Positions 46,721-57,251 of a stretch of 64,000 nt of DNA are shown here, one piece after another; within the stretch, counting starts at the first letter, position 1; every line of letters starts with the position of its first letter. A program made the position numbers and the translations under genes. Origin of the DNA: Sepiola atlantica (lineage: Eukaryota; Mollusca; Cephalopoda; Sepiida; Sepiolidae); assembly GCA_963556195.1 (NCBI GenBank), contig OY744531.1, forward strand, positions 108,776,622-108,840,621. The letters are read 5' to 3'. A model generated the notes under the pieces. It did not search any database, was not told the DNA's origin, and was given only the letters and a program-made list of their open reading frames with translations.

Positions 46721-47048
46721 CATGTTCTCACTCGCGGAGTGATTAGTATGTTGTTCGGTAAGAACACACTGGCATGTTCTCACTCGCGGAGTGATTAGTA
46801 TGTGGTTCGGTAAGAACACACTGGCATGTTCTCACTCGCGGAGTGATTAGTATGTGGTTCGGTAAGAACACACTGGCATGTTCTCACTCGCGGAGTGATT
46901 AGTATGTGGTTGGGTAAGAACACACTGGCATGTTCTCACTCGCGGAGTGATTAGTATGTGGTTCGGTAAGAACACACTGGCATGTTCTCACTCGCGGAGT
47001 GATTAGTATGTGGTTCGGTAAGAACACACTGGCATGTTCTCACTCGCA
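46721..47048. repeat. 52-bp tandem repeat, six copies plus a partial
   Basis: Unit CATGTTCTCACTCGCGGAGT...GTAAGAACACACTGG. Copies begin at 46721, 46773, 46825, 46877, 46929 and 46981, with a partial at 47033. They are nearly identical (TTGTT/TGGTT and TTCGG/TTGGG changes). Each contains the palindrome CACTCGCGGAGTG. Confidence 0.95.
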
Positions 47049-47189
47049 TAGTTTTAGAACACCCTTTTTTAGTGTTCTAGTTTTTAGGGGATCATTTTTA
47101 TGGAAAACAGTTTTAAGGGATACACGAATGTGAGAGAGCGAGATAAATGTTATATAAAATAATGAGGCAAAAACATAAGTTCACAAAAG

Positions 47190-49388
47190 AGGTATTTTAT
47201 ATATAAAGTATAGGTATTTTATATATAAAGTATAGGTATTTTATATATAAAGTATAGGTATTTTATATATAAAGTATAGGTATTTTATATATAAAGTACA
47301 TATATTTTATATATAAATTATAGGTATTTTATATATAAAGTATAGGTATTTTATATATAAAGTATAGGTATTTTATATATAAAGTATAGGTATTTTATAT
47401 ATAATGTATAGGTATTTTATATATAAATTATAGGTATTTTATATATAAATTATAGGTATTTTATATATAAAGTATAGGTATTTTATATATAAAGTATAGG
47501 TATTTTATATATAAATTATAGGTATTTTATATATAAATTATAGGTATTTTATATATAAAGTATAGGTATTTTATATATAAAGTATAGGTATTTTATATAT
47601 AAATTATAGGTATTTTATATATAAATTATAGGTATTTTATATATAAAGTATAGGTATTTTATATATAAAGTATAGGTATTTTATATATAATGTATAGGTA
47701 TTTTATATATAAATTATAGGTATTTTATATATAAAGTATAGGTATTTTATATATAAAGTATAGGTATTTTATATATAAAGTATAGGTATTTTATATATAA
47801 AGTATAGGTATTTTATATATAAAGTATAGGTATTTTATATATAAAGTATAGGTATTTTATATATAAAGTATAGGTATTTTATATATAAAGTATAGGTATT
47901 TTATATATAAAGTATAGGTATTTTATATATAATGTATAGGTATTTTATATATAAAGTATAGGTATTTTATATATAAAGTATAGGTATTTTATATATAAAG
48001 TATAGGTATTTTATATATAAAGTATAGGTATTTTATATATAAAGTATAGGTATTTTATATATAAAGTACATATATTTTATATATAAAGTATAGGTATTTT
48101 ATATATAGAGTATAGGTATTTTATATATAAAGTATAGGTATTTTATATATAGAGTATAGGTATTTTATATATAAAGTATAGGTATTTTATATATAAAGTA
48201 TAGGTATTTTATATATAAATTATAGGTATTTTATATATAAAGTACATATATTTTATATATAAATTATAGGTATTTTATATATAAAGTATAGGTATTTTAT
48301 ATATAAAGTATAGGTATTTTATATATAGAGTATAGGTATTTTATATATAAAGTATAGGTATTTTATATATAAAGTATAGGTATTTTATATATAAAGTATA
48401 GTTATTTTATATATAAAGTACATATATTTTATATATAAAGTATAGGTATTTTATATATAAAGTATAGGTATTTTATATATAAAGTATAGGTATTTTATAT
48501 ATAAATTATAGGTATTTTATATATAATGTATAGGTATTTTATATATAAAGTATAGGTATTTTATATATAAAGTATAGGTATTTTATATATAAAGTACATA
48601 TATTTTATATATAAAGTATAGGTATTTTATATATAAAGTATAGGTATTTTATATATAAAGTATAGGTATTTTATATATAAATTATAGGTATTTTATATAT
48701 AAAGTATAGGTATTTTATATATAAAGTATAGTTATTTTATATATAAAGTACATATATTTTATATATAAAGTATAGGTATTTTATATATAAAGTATAGGTA
48801 TTTTATATATAAAGTATAGGTATTTTATATATAAATTATAGGTATTTTATATATAAAGTATAGGTATTTTATATATAGAGTATAGGTATTTTATATATAA
48901 AGTATAGTTATTTTATATATAAAGTATAGGTATTTCATATATAAAGTATAGTTATTTTATATATAAAGTATAGGTATTTTATATATAAAGTATAGGTATT
49001 TTATATATAGAGTATAGGTATTTTATATATAAAGTATATGTATTTTATATATAAAGTATAGGTATTTTATATATAAAGTATAGGTATTTTATATATAAAT
49101 TATAGGTATTTTATATATAAAGTATAGGTATTTTATATATAAAGTATAGGTATTTTATATATAGAGTATAGGTATTTTATATATAAAGTATATGTATTTT
49201 ATATATAAAGTATAGGTATTTTATATATAAAGTATAGGTATTTTATATATAAATTATAGGTATTTTATATATAAAGTATAGGTATTTTATATATAAAGTA
49301 TAGTTATTTTATATATAAAGTATAGGTATTTTATATATAAATTATAGGTATTTTATATATAAAGTATAGGTATTTTATATATTTTATA
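47190..49388. repeat. 22-bp satellite array, ~2.2 kb
   Basis: About 100 units of AGGTATTTTATATATAAAGT+AT with variants (AAATTAT, AGAGTAT, AATGTAT, AAGTACATAT, AGTATAGTT). Marker variants recur at 330 bp (15 units; 48401 and 48731) and 154 bp (7 units; 49037 and 49191), showing higher-order duplication. Confidence 0.95.
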
Positions 49389-49945
49389 TATTTTTAATAG
49401 TTGCAGTTTACATTGATAGGAAAACATATTTTGAGAGTCCTAGCAGAACAAGAGGATTCATTTGTTGAGATATTGAGGAAGCCAGAGTCGATAATTTAAG
49501 GGCTGTGAATTATCCACAGGTCAGAAAAGTCGTAATCAAACCTTCCCCACTCAATTACACAATTTACATTTGATTAAAAGTTATTAATAAAAGTAATGTT
49601 CATTTGATACGTTAGTTTTCATTGTAGAAAGTTAGGAATGTTGTGAGCGTTAAAATGAATGTTTATACATTTTATTTTCAATCAGCAGACGACAGTTTGA
49701 AAGAGTTAAGGCATTGTGTGTGTGTGTGTGTGTCATGTTAGTGTCAAAGTGTGTATGCAATTGACTGTGTGTGTGCGTGAGTTGAGGAATGTAGCTTTCC
49801 CAAAGTCCAACAGCGGGGGTGGGGGTGGGGGGTAGGGAATCTTGCGTAATGTAGATGTTAGCTCTGTTGTGGATTTTGACTCAACATGTTTATGGAAGGA
49901 AAAATCTGTCCTCGTATGCACTCGTGATGGATCAAAACGACAAAT
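49389..49945. other. No gene recognised
   Basis: (GT)n at 49717-49732 and a G-rich stretch at 49813-49832. Confidence 0.5.
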
Positions 49946-49947
49946 TC

Positions 49948-50430
49948 GGCAAATTCAGAGAGACGTCTCGAAATAAGGCTTCGGCAAAATGAGGCTTTCG
50001 GCAAAATAAAGTTTTTGGTAGAATGAAGTTTTCTGGCAAAGTTTTACTTTCCTCGAAATAAGGCTTCAGCAAAATGAGGCTTTCGGCAAAATGTGACTTT
50101 CGGCAAAATGAAGTTTTCGGCCAAATTTTACTTACAGCAAAATGAGTCTTTCAGCAAAATGTGACTGTCGACAAAATGAAGTTTTCGGCCAAATTTTACT
50201 TACAGCAAAATGAGACTTTCGGCAAAATGTGACTTTCGTCAAAATGAAGTTTTCGACCAAATTTTACTTACAGCAAAATGAGGCTTTCAGCAAAATGTGA
50301 CTTTCGGCAAAATGAAGTTTTCGGCCAAATTTTACTTACAGCAAAATGAGTCTTTCAGCAAAATGTGACTGTCGGCAATATTGAGTTTTCGGCAAAATGT
50401 GAATTTCAGCAAAATCTGACTTTCGATAAA
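49948..50430. repeat. Degenerate tandem repeat of 17-bp CGGCAAAATGAGGCTTT units
   Basis: About 28 units of (C/A)GGCAAAATGNNNCTTT. A higher-order unit of ~68 bp (GTGACTTTCGGCAAAATGAA, GTTTTCGGCCAAATTTTACT, TACAGCAAAATGAG) repeats about four to five times. Confidence 0.88.
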
Positions 50431-50800
50431 CTTAGCTACACAAATATAACAGGCACAGATGTAACAATAGTTAATGTTCTATCTAAATAAAGAAACAATT
50501 AGCAAACGGGGTGTGTCCGATGCACTTTGTCTTTTTATAATGACTGAAAGTGACTGAAAATCCGAAACGCAAAAACCCACCGCCCACTTTAGGAGCCCCT
50601 CATTCAAGAAGTATGCCAGCTAAAGCAATCAAATTAGATTTCCTGTCATTTACATTCTAATAAATTATGTCTCGCCAGTTTTCATATTCATTCCTGCAAT
50701 AGGAAGGACGGAATTACCATTCGAAATTTGCCTGATTTGGGAACATCATTAAAATAGCCTATTTTCATAAGTTAAGTGGATCAGGTGGCCCGTTCAATTA
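50431..50800. other. No gene recognised
   Basis: Unremarkable sequence between a repeat array and a LINE relic. Confidence 0.45.
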
Positions 50801-50934
50801 TTGCATGTTATACAAGCAGGGGCACTCGGTATTGTCCGGGAATGGAACTGCTCCTTATCTATTAGGAGACGAAAGCAAAATATGTTTTATAGAAATTTAT
50901 TTGAATTAGTTTTTTCTACTCTATTATCACCGAT

Positions 50935-51425
50935 TGTTACGACTAACAACACCCTACCTGAGAGTTCATCATCCAAACTCCTCGGCCTAACCTTCAAAGA
51001 TAACATGAATTGTAACAAATACATAGAAGACATTGCCAAGGCTGCTGCAAAGAAAGTGGGATCCCTCTACCGTGCTAGTAAACTACTCACAAGTACTTTG
51101 ATGTAAGTTCTCTGACAGACTCGTAGCACTTGTCCCCTATCGATGTAAATACCCCCGACAAGCAGCAAAATCCCACCCCTTTACTGTGGAGGTCCCCAGA
51201 TGCCGTAAAGCTTTCTACTCTAATGTTTCTTCCCTCGAACTGCTAGACTTTGGAATTCCCTGCCTGTTTCCTGTTTCCCTGACTGTACTGACATGCAGAA
51301 ATTTAAATGTAATGTGAACAGACACCTCGCTGCTCAACTCCCTACTTAGAGTGTTCCTGTCGGCATGGTCCCTAATTCATTCCTTACGTCCAAGTGGCAA
51401 TGTGCCCCTTGTTTCGAGTAAAAAA
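50935..51425 (+). pseudogene. LINE RT relic with internal deletion
   Basis: SSSKLLGLTFKDNMNCNKYI..IAKAAAKKVGSLYRASKLLT matches the copy at 41655. The next ~80 residues are absent, and the sequence resumes in the HPFTVEVPRCRKAFYSNVS region, then CRNLNVM-like sequence and the 3'UTR. GCAGGGGCACTCGGTATTGT at 50816 resembles a reversed Helitron end just upstream. Confidence 0.75.
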
Positions 51426-52200
51426 AATCTAATAATGTCAATATCTCGGAAACTATTGAACCTAGAAACATGAATCTGGTACCAAGGTTCTCATGGTCAA
51501 GGAACCAAATAGAACCATTTCTCACTACATCAGAGTATTTATTTGTCCCGAAATGGTAAAATTCAAGATGGTCGCCACAAAAATCCCATCATGAAACTTT
51601 TCTAATGGTGGGAACCCCACTATTGACCTTTTTTGGTATTAGAGATTCTCTGAGATACCCAATCCCTATTTTTATTTTTCCCTACACTGCCCCCCAAAAT
51701 GTCACATATCTTGGAGGACACCATCCATGCCCATGAACCCGATCCAGGTTTTTTCGTTTTATCCCTCAATAGTCCCCATTTCCACACCTAGGAACTGAAT
51801 TGCTTGTTTTTGGCCTTTGAAACAATCCGGAAAACAGTCAGCAGCTCATATGTAAATAGATTTGGGGAGGGTCTTACTAACCACCCCAATTACCATTTTA
51901 TTTGGTTGTATCGCTCTTTTTCTGTCATTTCTCGTTGTTTTTTTGTACCCCCCCCCTCTCCTCAACCGATGAAATTGTACATATGTTTTTTGTAAATAAA
52001 AAGCGTCAAACCACCGGGGATAATGTTAAGTAGATTTGCCAATAGAGTGAATGTGGTATTTCGGTAATTGGAACTAGTTTACAGAATAAACCAGGTGGAC
52101 GATAGCCGACGTCCATCCAACCCCATCCAACTTTGGCCTTGTGCCACATCTTCATGTTTTATCAAAAAAATAATTTTTTTGTAAAATTTTGAGATAAATC
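51426..52200. other. No gene recognised
   Basis: Moderate-complexity sequence, possibly an old repeat (CCAAGGTTCTCATGGTCAAG). No coding domain. Confidence 0.4.
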
Positions 52201-52202
52201 CC

Positions 52203-52527
52203 TGACCTTTTGGCTAAGAAGAAAGTGTAGTATCTGTTTGGATGAATGCTGCGCTCTGTAGACCGGTACCATCTCAGTCTTCGGCCCTTGATTTAGCCGG
52301 TCTAAGGTACTGTCCTGTGCAATTCTAGGAGGTCCACCCTTGCAGGCTTTGCCTTCTCACCCTTTGAGAAGGGGTTAGTTTAATGCTAATCGCCTACCGG
52401 GGAATGCCGACGGGGCTGCCCAGGCATTGTTTGTAGGCCAGAGTGCCCTTCTTCTTGGGTACTCGCTGTTCAATCCCATTTTTCCGACCTTGTGTCACAT
52501 CTTACCGTTGTGGGAGGCAGATAAATA
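52203..52527 (+). mobile_element. U2-SINE, full length, type I body
   Basis: TGACCTTTTGGCTAAGAAGA, AAGTGTAGTATCTGTTTGGA; body with GGTCCACCCTTGCAGGCTTT and CTACCGGGGAATGCC; tail GTGTCACATCTTACCGTTGT and GGGAGGCAGATAAATA. A type II copy follows directly. Confidence 0.9.
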
Positions 52528-52722
52528 CCAAGTGTAGTATCTGTTCTGATACAACACTCCATCTTTTCTGTTCTCGGTCAGTGAAGGAGAAATCCTTCTA
52601 GACTGAGACAAGTTTGTGTTTTTGTTCCAATCCAGAATACCCCTTTTTGATGAGCTGGATTATCCCCACATTCAAAACTGACCTTGTGCCTAACTCTGCC
52701 CTCGTGGGGAGGCAGATAAATG
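52528..52722 (+). mobile_element. U2-SINE, type II body
   Basis: Begins CCAAGTGTAGTATCTGTTCT (U2 nucleotides after the branchpoint segment). It has a different body (AATCCTTCTAGACTGAGACA, ATACCCCTTTTTGATGAGCT) and a related tail, CTTGTGCCTAACTCTGCCCT CGTGGGGAGGCAGATAAAT. Same orientation as, and contiguous with, the type I copy. Confidence 0.85.
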
Positions 52723-52785
52723 GGAACAAAATCGGTTATGTTGCGGGTGTTTTAAAAAAATGATTTTTAGACGGATTTAAAAGTC

Positions 52786-53490
52786 AAATAAGTTGAAATT
52801 ATTTTTTTCAACAAAACTAAACTGTGAGCAAATAAGTTGAAATTATTTTTTTCAACAAAACTAAACTGTGAGCAAATATGTTAAAATTATTTTTTTCAAC
52901 AAAACTAAACTGTGAGCAAATATGTTGAAATTATTTTTTTCAACAAAACTAAACTGTGAGCAAATATGTTAAAATTATTTTTTTCAACAAAACTAAACTG
53001 TGAGCAAATAAGTTGAAATTATTTTTTTCAACAAAACTAAACTGTGAGCAAATAAGTTGAAATTATTTTTTTCAACAAAACTAAACTGTGAGCAAATATG
53101 TTAAAATTATTTTTTCAACAAAACTAAACTGTGAGCAAATATGTTAAAATTATTTTTTTCAACAAAACTAAACTGTGAGCAAATAAGTTGAAATTATTTT
53201 TTTCAACAAAACTAAACTGTGAGCAAATAAGTTGAAATTATTTTTTTCAACAAAACTAAACTGTGAGCAAATAAGTTGAAATTATTTTTTTCAACAAAAC
53301 TAAACTGTGAGCAAATAAGTTGAAATTATTTTTTTCAACAAAACTAAACTGTGAGCAAATAAGTTGAAATTATTTTTTTCAACAAAACTAAACTGTGAGC
53401 AAATAAGTTGAAATTATTTTTTTCAACAAAACTAAACTGTGAGCAAATAAGTTGAAATTATTTTTTTCAACAAAACTAAACTGTGAGCAA
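52786..53490. repeat. 44-bp tandem repeat, 16 copies
   Basis: Unit AAATAAGTTGAAATTATTTTTTTCAACAAAA..CTGTGAGC. AAGTTG/ATGTTA variants alternate irregularly, and one copy is a base shorter. Each unit contains the inverted pair GTTGAAA/TTTCAAC. Confidence 0.95.
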
Positions 53491-53605
53491 CTGATCAAAC
53501 AAGGAATTGGGGAAACCAATGCAAACAAGAAAGTTAAAAAAAAACCCAACAACAACATAACATGCTGATTCATACGAAAGGAAGAGAAACTGGATCACAC
53601 ACAGA

Positions 53606-54190
53606 CCCTAACCCTAACCCTAACACTAACTACTAACCCTAACCCTCACGCTAATCCTAACCACTAACCCTAACTCTAACAACAAACCCTAACCCTAGCA
53701 ACTTACCCTAACCCTAACAGCTAACCCTTACCCTAACCTTAACCTTAACCCTAACCCTAAACTTAACCTTAACCCTAACACTAACCCTTACCCTATCTCT
53801 AACCCTAGCAACTAACTCTAACCCTAACAACTTACCCTAACCCTAACCACTAACCCTAACCCTAACCACTAACCCTAACCCCTAAACCATAATCCTAACC
53901 CTCACCCTAACCCTAACCCCTAACCCCTAAACCATAATCCTAACCCTCACCCTAACCCCTAACCCCTAACCCCTAAACCATAATCCTAACCCTCACCCTA
54001 ACCCCTAACCCCAACCCCTAAACCATAATCCTAACCCTAACCCCTAACCCCTAAACCATAATCCTAACCCTAACCCTAACCCTAACCCCTAAACCATAAT
54101 CCTAACCCTAACCCTAACCCTAACCCCTAAACCATAATCCTAACCCTAACCCTAACCCCTAAACCCTAACCCTAACCCTAACCTTTATCC
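53606..54190. repeat. Interstitial telomere-like block, C-rich strand on +
   Basis: About 585 bp of CCCTAA with CACTAA, CCTTAA, CAACTAA and CCCCTAAACCATAATCCTAA variants. The last forms its own higher-order unit between 53885 and 54140. Confidence 0.95.
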
Positions 54191-54288
54191 TAACACACCT
54201 AACACACACTTACATTTGTTGGAACTTATTAAGTTTCTTGCGTATTACTGAGTCATCGAAATGCGACAAATTTTAGCTGTGGCATACA

Positions 54289-54346
54289 TAATGACCTGAT
54301 ACATAATGACCTGATACATAATGACCTGATACATAATGACCTGATA
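54289..54346. repeat. 15-bp minisatellite, four copies
   Basis: ACATAATGACCTGAT repeated in tandem. Confidence 0.95.
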
Positions 54347-54480
54347 CAATCTTTATCGGTTGAGGTTTAATCAAAGATAATACGAAAATCAAACGTGGCT
54401 AAGTATTTAGCAATAAATGTTTACTCTGTTTTAGATCTCAGCAGAATCGATCATTTTTTTCTACCCTTACGATATGTTGA

Positions 54481-54591
54481 TCTACGGCATAATAGCGTTG
54501 ACACACCGGTTCTTGTTACGAAGTTAAGCAACGCAGAGACTGGCCAGTATCAGATGGGTGACCATTTGGGAATGCTAGGCGCTATATGTCA
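54481..54591 (+). mobile_element. 5S-rRNA-derived SINE head
   Basis: TCTACGGCATAATAGCGTTG, ACACACCGGTTCTTGTTACG, AAGTTAAGCAACGC, GGCCAGTATCAGATGGGTGA and GGGAATGCTAGGCGCTATAT follow 5S rRNA nearly end to end with substitutions and small deletions. It is followed by a non-5S body and then a U2-type-II SINE, so it is a retroelement rather than a functional 5S gene. Confidence 0.85.
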
Positions 54592-54763
54592 TCTTCCCAT
54601 GACCGGAATATACATGCGGCTGGGGACTGCTTGTGAATTTGAGATTCCCTGTAAACTTCTTCCTTTGCATAACCCGACCAGGGCTAATCCCACACCAGGT
54701 ATTACCGATTCGTTCGTCCGCTATGTTGCAATACCCTACCGTGCAATGGTTAGAGCGGTATCA
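54592..54763 (+). mobile_element. Body of the 5S-headed element, with a tRNA-like A box
   Basis: Unrecognised ~150 bp, ending in GTGCAATGGTTAGAGCG (54742-54758), which resembles a tRNA A box. No coding function is assigned to the 189-residue open frame spanning this region, because it crosses 5S and SINE sequence. Confidence 0.5.
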
Positions 54764-54941
54764 AGGTGTAGTACCTGTTTTGTCCTCTGGTCGGATGGGG
54801 AGGAGGTCCTTCTTGACATTTTATTTTTGTCCCATTCAGGGTGCCTCTTTTTGGGAGCTGCCCCCCATATAAAAAAATCGACCTTGTGTCTAACTTTGCC
54901 CTCGTGGGGGGGGGGGGGGAGGATGCAAATAAATAGGCCGT
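54764..54941 (+). mobile_element. U2-SINE type II tail section fused to the 5S-headed element
   Basis: ATCAAGGTGTAGTACCTGTT (U2-like), CAGGGTGCCTCTTTTTGGGA, then GACCTTGTGTCTAACTTTGC and CCTCGTGG..AAATAAATAGG. The tail is the same as that at 52528-52722 and 60058-60241. Confidence 0.7.
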
Positions 54942-55151
54942 TAATAATTATGTGTTGTGGATAGTCGTAAGATTGAGCAAACACCATGGCAAACGGACAT
55001 CATGGAAGTTGCTCCAAATATACTTTTTGCATGCTGATCTGCACAGAATTTTAATTTGGTTCAAATTGATGCGGTAAGCTCCGATAGTCAAATGAAGTTA
55101 TTTTATTGGAACTCTAGAAAGTGTAGAAAATTTCTTGTTTTTTTTTTGGGG
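54942..55151. other. No gene recognised
   Basis: Unique-looking spacer between the SINE and the G-rich telomere-like block. Confidence 0.4.
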
Positions 55152-55822
55152 GGGGGGGGTTAGGGTGAGGGGTTAAGGTTAGAGTTTGGTTAGGGTTAGA
55201 GTGAGGGGTGGGGTTAGCGTTTAGGGTTAGGGTTAAGGTTTAGGGGTTAGGGGTTAGAGTTAGGTTAGAGTGAGGGGTGGGGTTAGGGTGGGTTAGGGTT
55301 AGGGTTAGAGTGAGGGGTGGGGTTAGGGGTTAGGGGTTAGGGTTAGGTTTGAGGGGTGGGGTTAGGGTGAGGGGTTAGGGTTAGGTTAGAGTGAGGGGTG
55401 GGGTTAGGGGTTAGGGTTAGGTTAGAGTGAGGGGTGGGGTTAGGGTGAGTGGTTAGGGTTGGGTTAGAGTGAGGGGTGGGGTTAGGGGTTAGGGTTAGGT
55501 TTGAGGGGTGGGGTTAGGGTGAGGGGTTAGGGTTAGGTTAGAGTGAGGGGTGGGGTTAGGGGTTAGGGTTAGGTTTGAGGGGTGGGGTTAGGGTGAGGGG
55601 TTAGGGTTGGGTTAGAGTGAGGGGTGGGGTTAGGGGTTAGGGTTAGGTTTGAGGGGTGGGGTTAGGGTGAGGGGTTAGGGTTAGGTTAGAGTGAGGGGTG
55701 GGGTTAGGGGTTAGGGTTAGGTTAGAGTGAGGGGTGGGGTTAGGGTGAGTGGTTAGGGTTGGGTTAGAGTGAGGGGTGGGGTTAGGGTTATGGTTAGGGT
55801 TGGGTTAGAATGAGGGGTGGGG
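55152..55822 (+). repeat. Interstitial telomere-like block, G-rich on +, higher-order
   Basis: About 670 bp of GGGTTA variants arranged in a longer unit: TTAGAGTGAGGGGTGGGGTT, AGGGGTTAGGGTTAGGTTT(G/A), GAGGGGTGGGGTTAGGGTGA. Orientation is opposite to the block at 53606-54190. Confidence 0.95.
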
Positions 55823-56633
55823 CAAGGGGGTTCAGTTTACCTCTGTACTAAAAGAGTTACGAGGCCGAACCAAATCTTTCACGCTGACTCTTTAATAAAC
55901 TTTGGGCTTCCAGAAAGTCTGACGTAAAGACAGCCTTACAGAATATATCAGTAATCTATATAATAACATGCTATGGCAATTTCATGTACGTACGTACGTT
56001 ATCACCTTCCAATCTTTTTTAAGAGTGGATCACCCAATCGCCGAAGATGCAATGCAAAAAAAACGTAATTTTCAAAATTTCATCTGACGACGCTGGTGTT
56101 TCGAGCGTGAAACTCGAACTAAATGACACTTTCATGTCCTTCGGCTAGGATCAAACTATAGTATCTGTTCTGTCCAAACACGCTACAATGGTTTCGTGAC
56201 CTCTGACTTCGCACTATAGAATGGAAATATGCCGCAAAGTCTTAGAGGGATTTTGGAGATAGAACCGCATAACCAGTTACATTCTGAAACCTCATTAACC
56301 AGGTACTTAGTTAAGTACTTAGTTAAGTATATTTCAGTTTGAAAAAAACGTGGGTGCAATAATATTGTGGGGTTTGTGTTCGCGTCGGACGTTCATAGAA
56401 TGGAAATATTTGTAAGAACGGCAGCAATATACAACAACAGATGAAGGCTGATCCCGCTAGTATGAATCAATACAAGTAATATTACTCTGTATTTAGCATT
56501 TTGGGGCTGCTTTCTGTCTGTTTGTCACTTATACGCTCCAAAAATACCCGACAGAACTGAAGTAACCTTGAGATGAGTAAGGAGATTAAAAAACTTTCAA
56601 ATTATTTGATTCCAAAATTACTTTACTCTAAAC
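55823..56633. other. No gene; U2-head fragment
   Basis: 56144-56185 (GGCTAGGATCAAACTATAGT, ATCTGTTCTGTCC) is a + strand U2-head remnant. The rest is unassigned. Confidence 0.5.
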
Positions 56634-57251
56634 CAGGGGTGGGCAACCTCTGGCCCGCGCGGGCAACCTCTGGCCCACGAAGGCTTAGCGCCCGGCCCGC
56701 TACACTGCTATGCTTTATTATTGCAATCCGGCTCGCGGACCTCCCAGTAAAACTCATATCATTTTGTGACATAAACGTAAAAGTAGGTTTCAATTAAGAT
56801 TTACAGTGGGATAAAAATGTATAAATATCAGCGAGCGATGATGGATGCATATTTCATTTTTCTTTAACTATTAATTTCAAATCCTTGGCCTGAGATGAAA
56901 ATAGAAAAAGAGAAAGAGAAAAGCAAAGAGGAAACGAGAGACGAGGAAAGGGCATGAAACATAGAACTTATGTGAGGTGTGTCAAAACGAATGCTGGATC
57001 AACTTGCTACTTCCCCCGTCATTATTTTTTATGATTCCAAAATGGCTCTTCGTCGGCGCCTTTTATAACATCACATACAGAAGTCTCTTGAGAAAAATAT
57101 CAGATTTGTAGAGTGTTCAATGCAATTTTACTACAATTTATTCGTGTAAACAAAATATAGTAATTCTGAGATTTCGTTTTTCGCTCCGGCCCGCGATCTC
57201 CTTCCAAAAGTCTCATCTGTGCCCTCACTCTGAATAGGTTGTCCGCCCCGG
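56634..57251. mobile_element. Non-autonomous hAT element, copy 2 (618 bp), perfect 8-bp TSD
   Basis: Starts CAGGGGTGGGCAACCTCTGG and ends GGTTGTCCGCCCCGG. It is flanked on both sides by CTCTAAAC (56626-56633 and 57252-57259). The interior closely parallels 37080-37698, with a small local duplication of GGGCAACCTCTGGCCC near 56641-56672. Confidence 0.88.

Noticed and set aside
46721..47048. CRISPR array
   Set aside because: The 52-bp units are contiguous with no unique spacers, the context is clearly eukaryotic, and no cas genes are present.
54481..54591. Functional 5S rRNA gene
   Set aside because: Several substitutions and deletions, no terminator T-run directly after the 5S end, and fusion to SINE sequence.
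54395..54964. 189-residue open frame
   Set aside because: It spans a 5S-rRNA-like head, an unknown SINE body and a U2-SINE tail. No protein domain was recognised.
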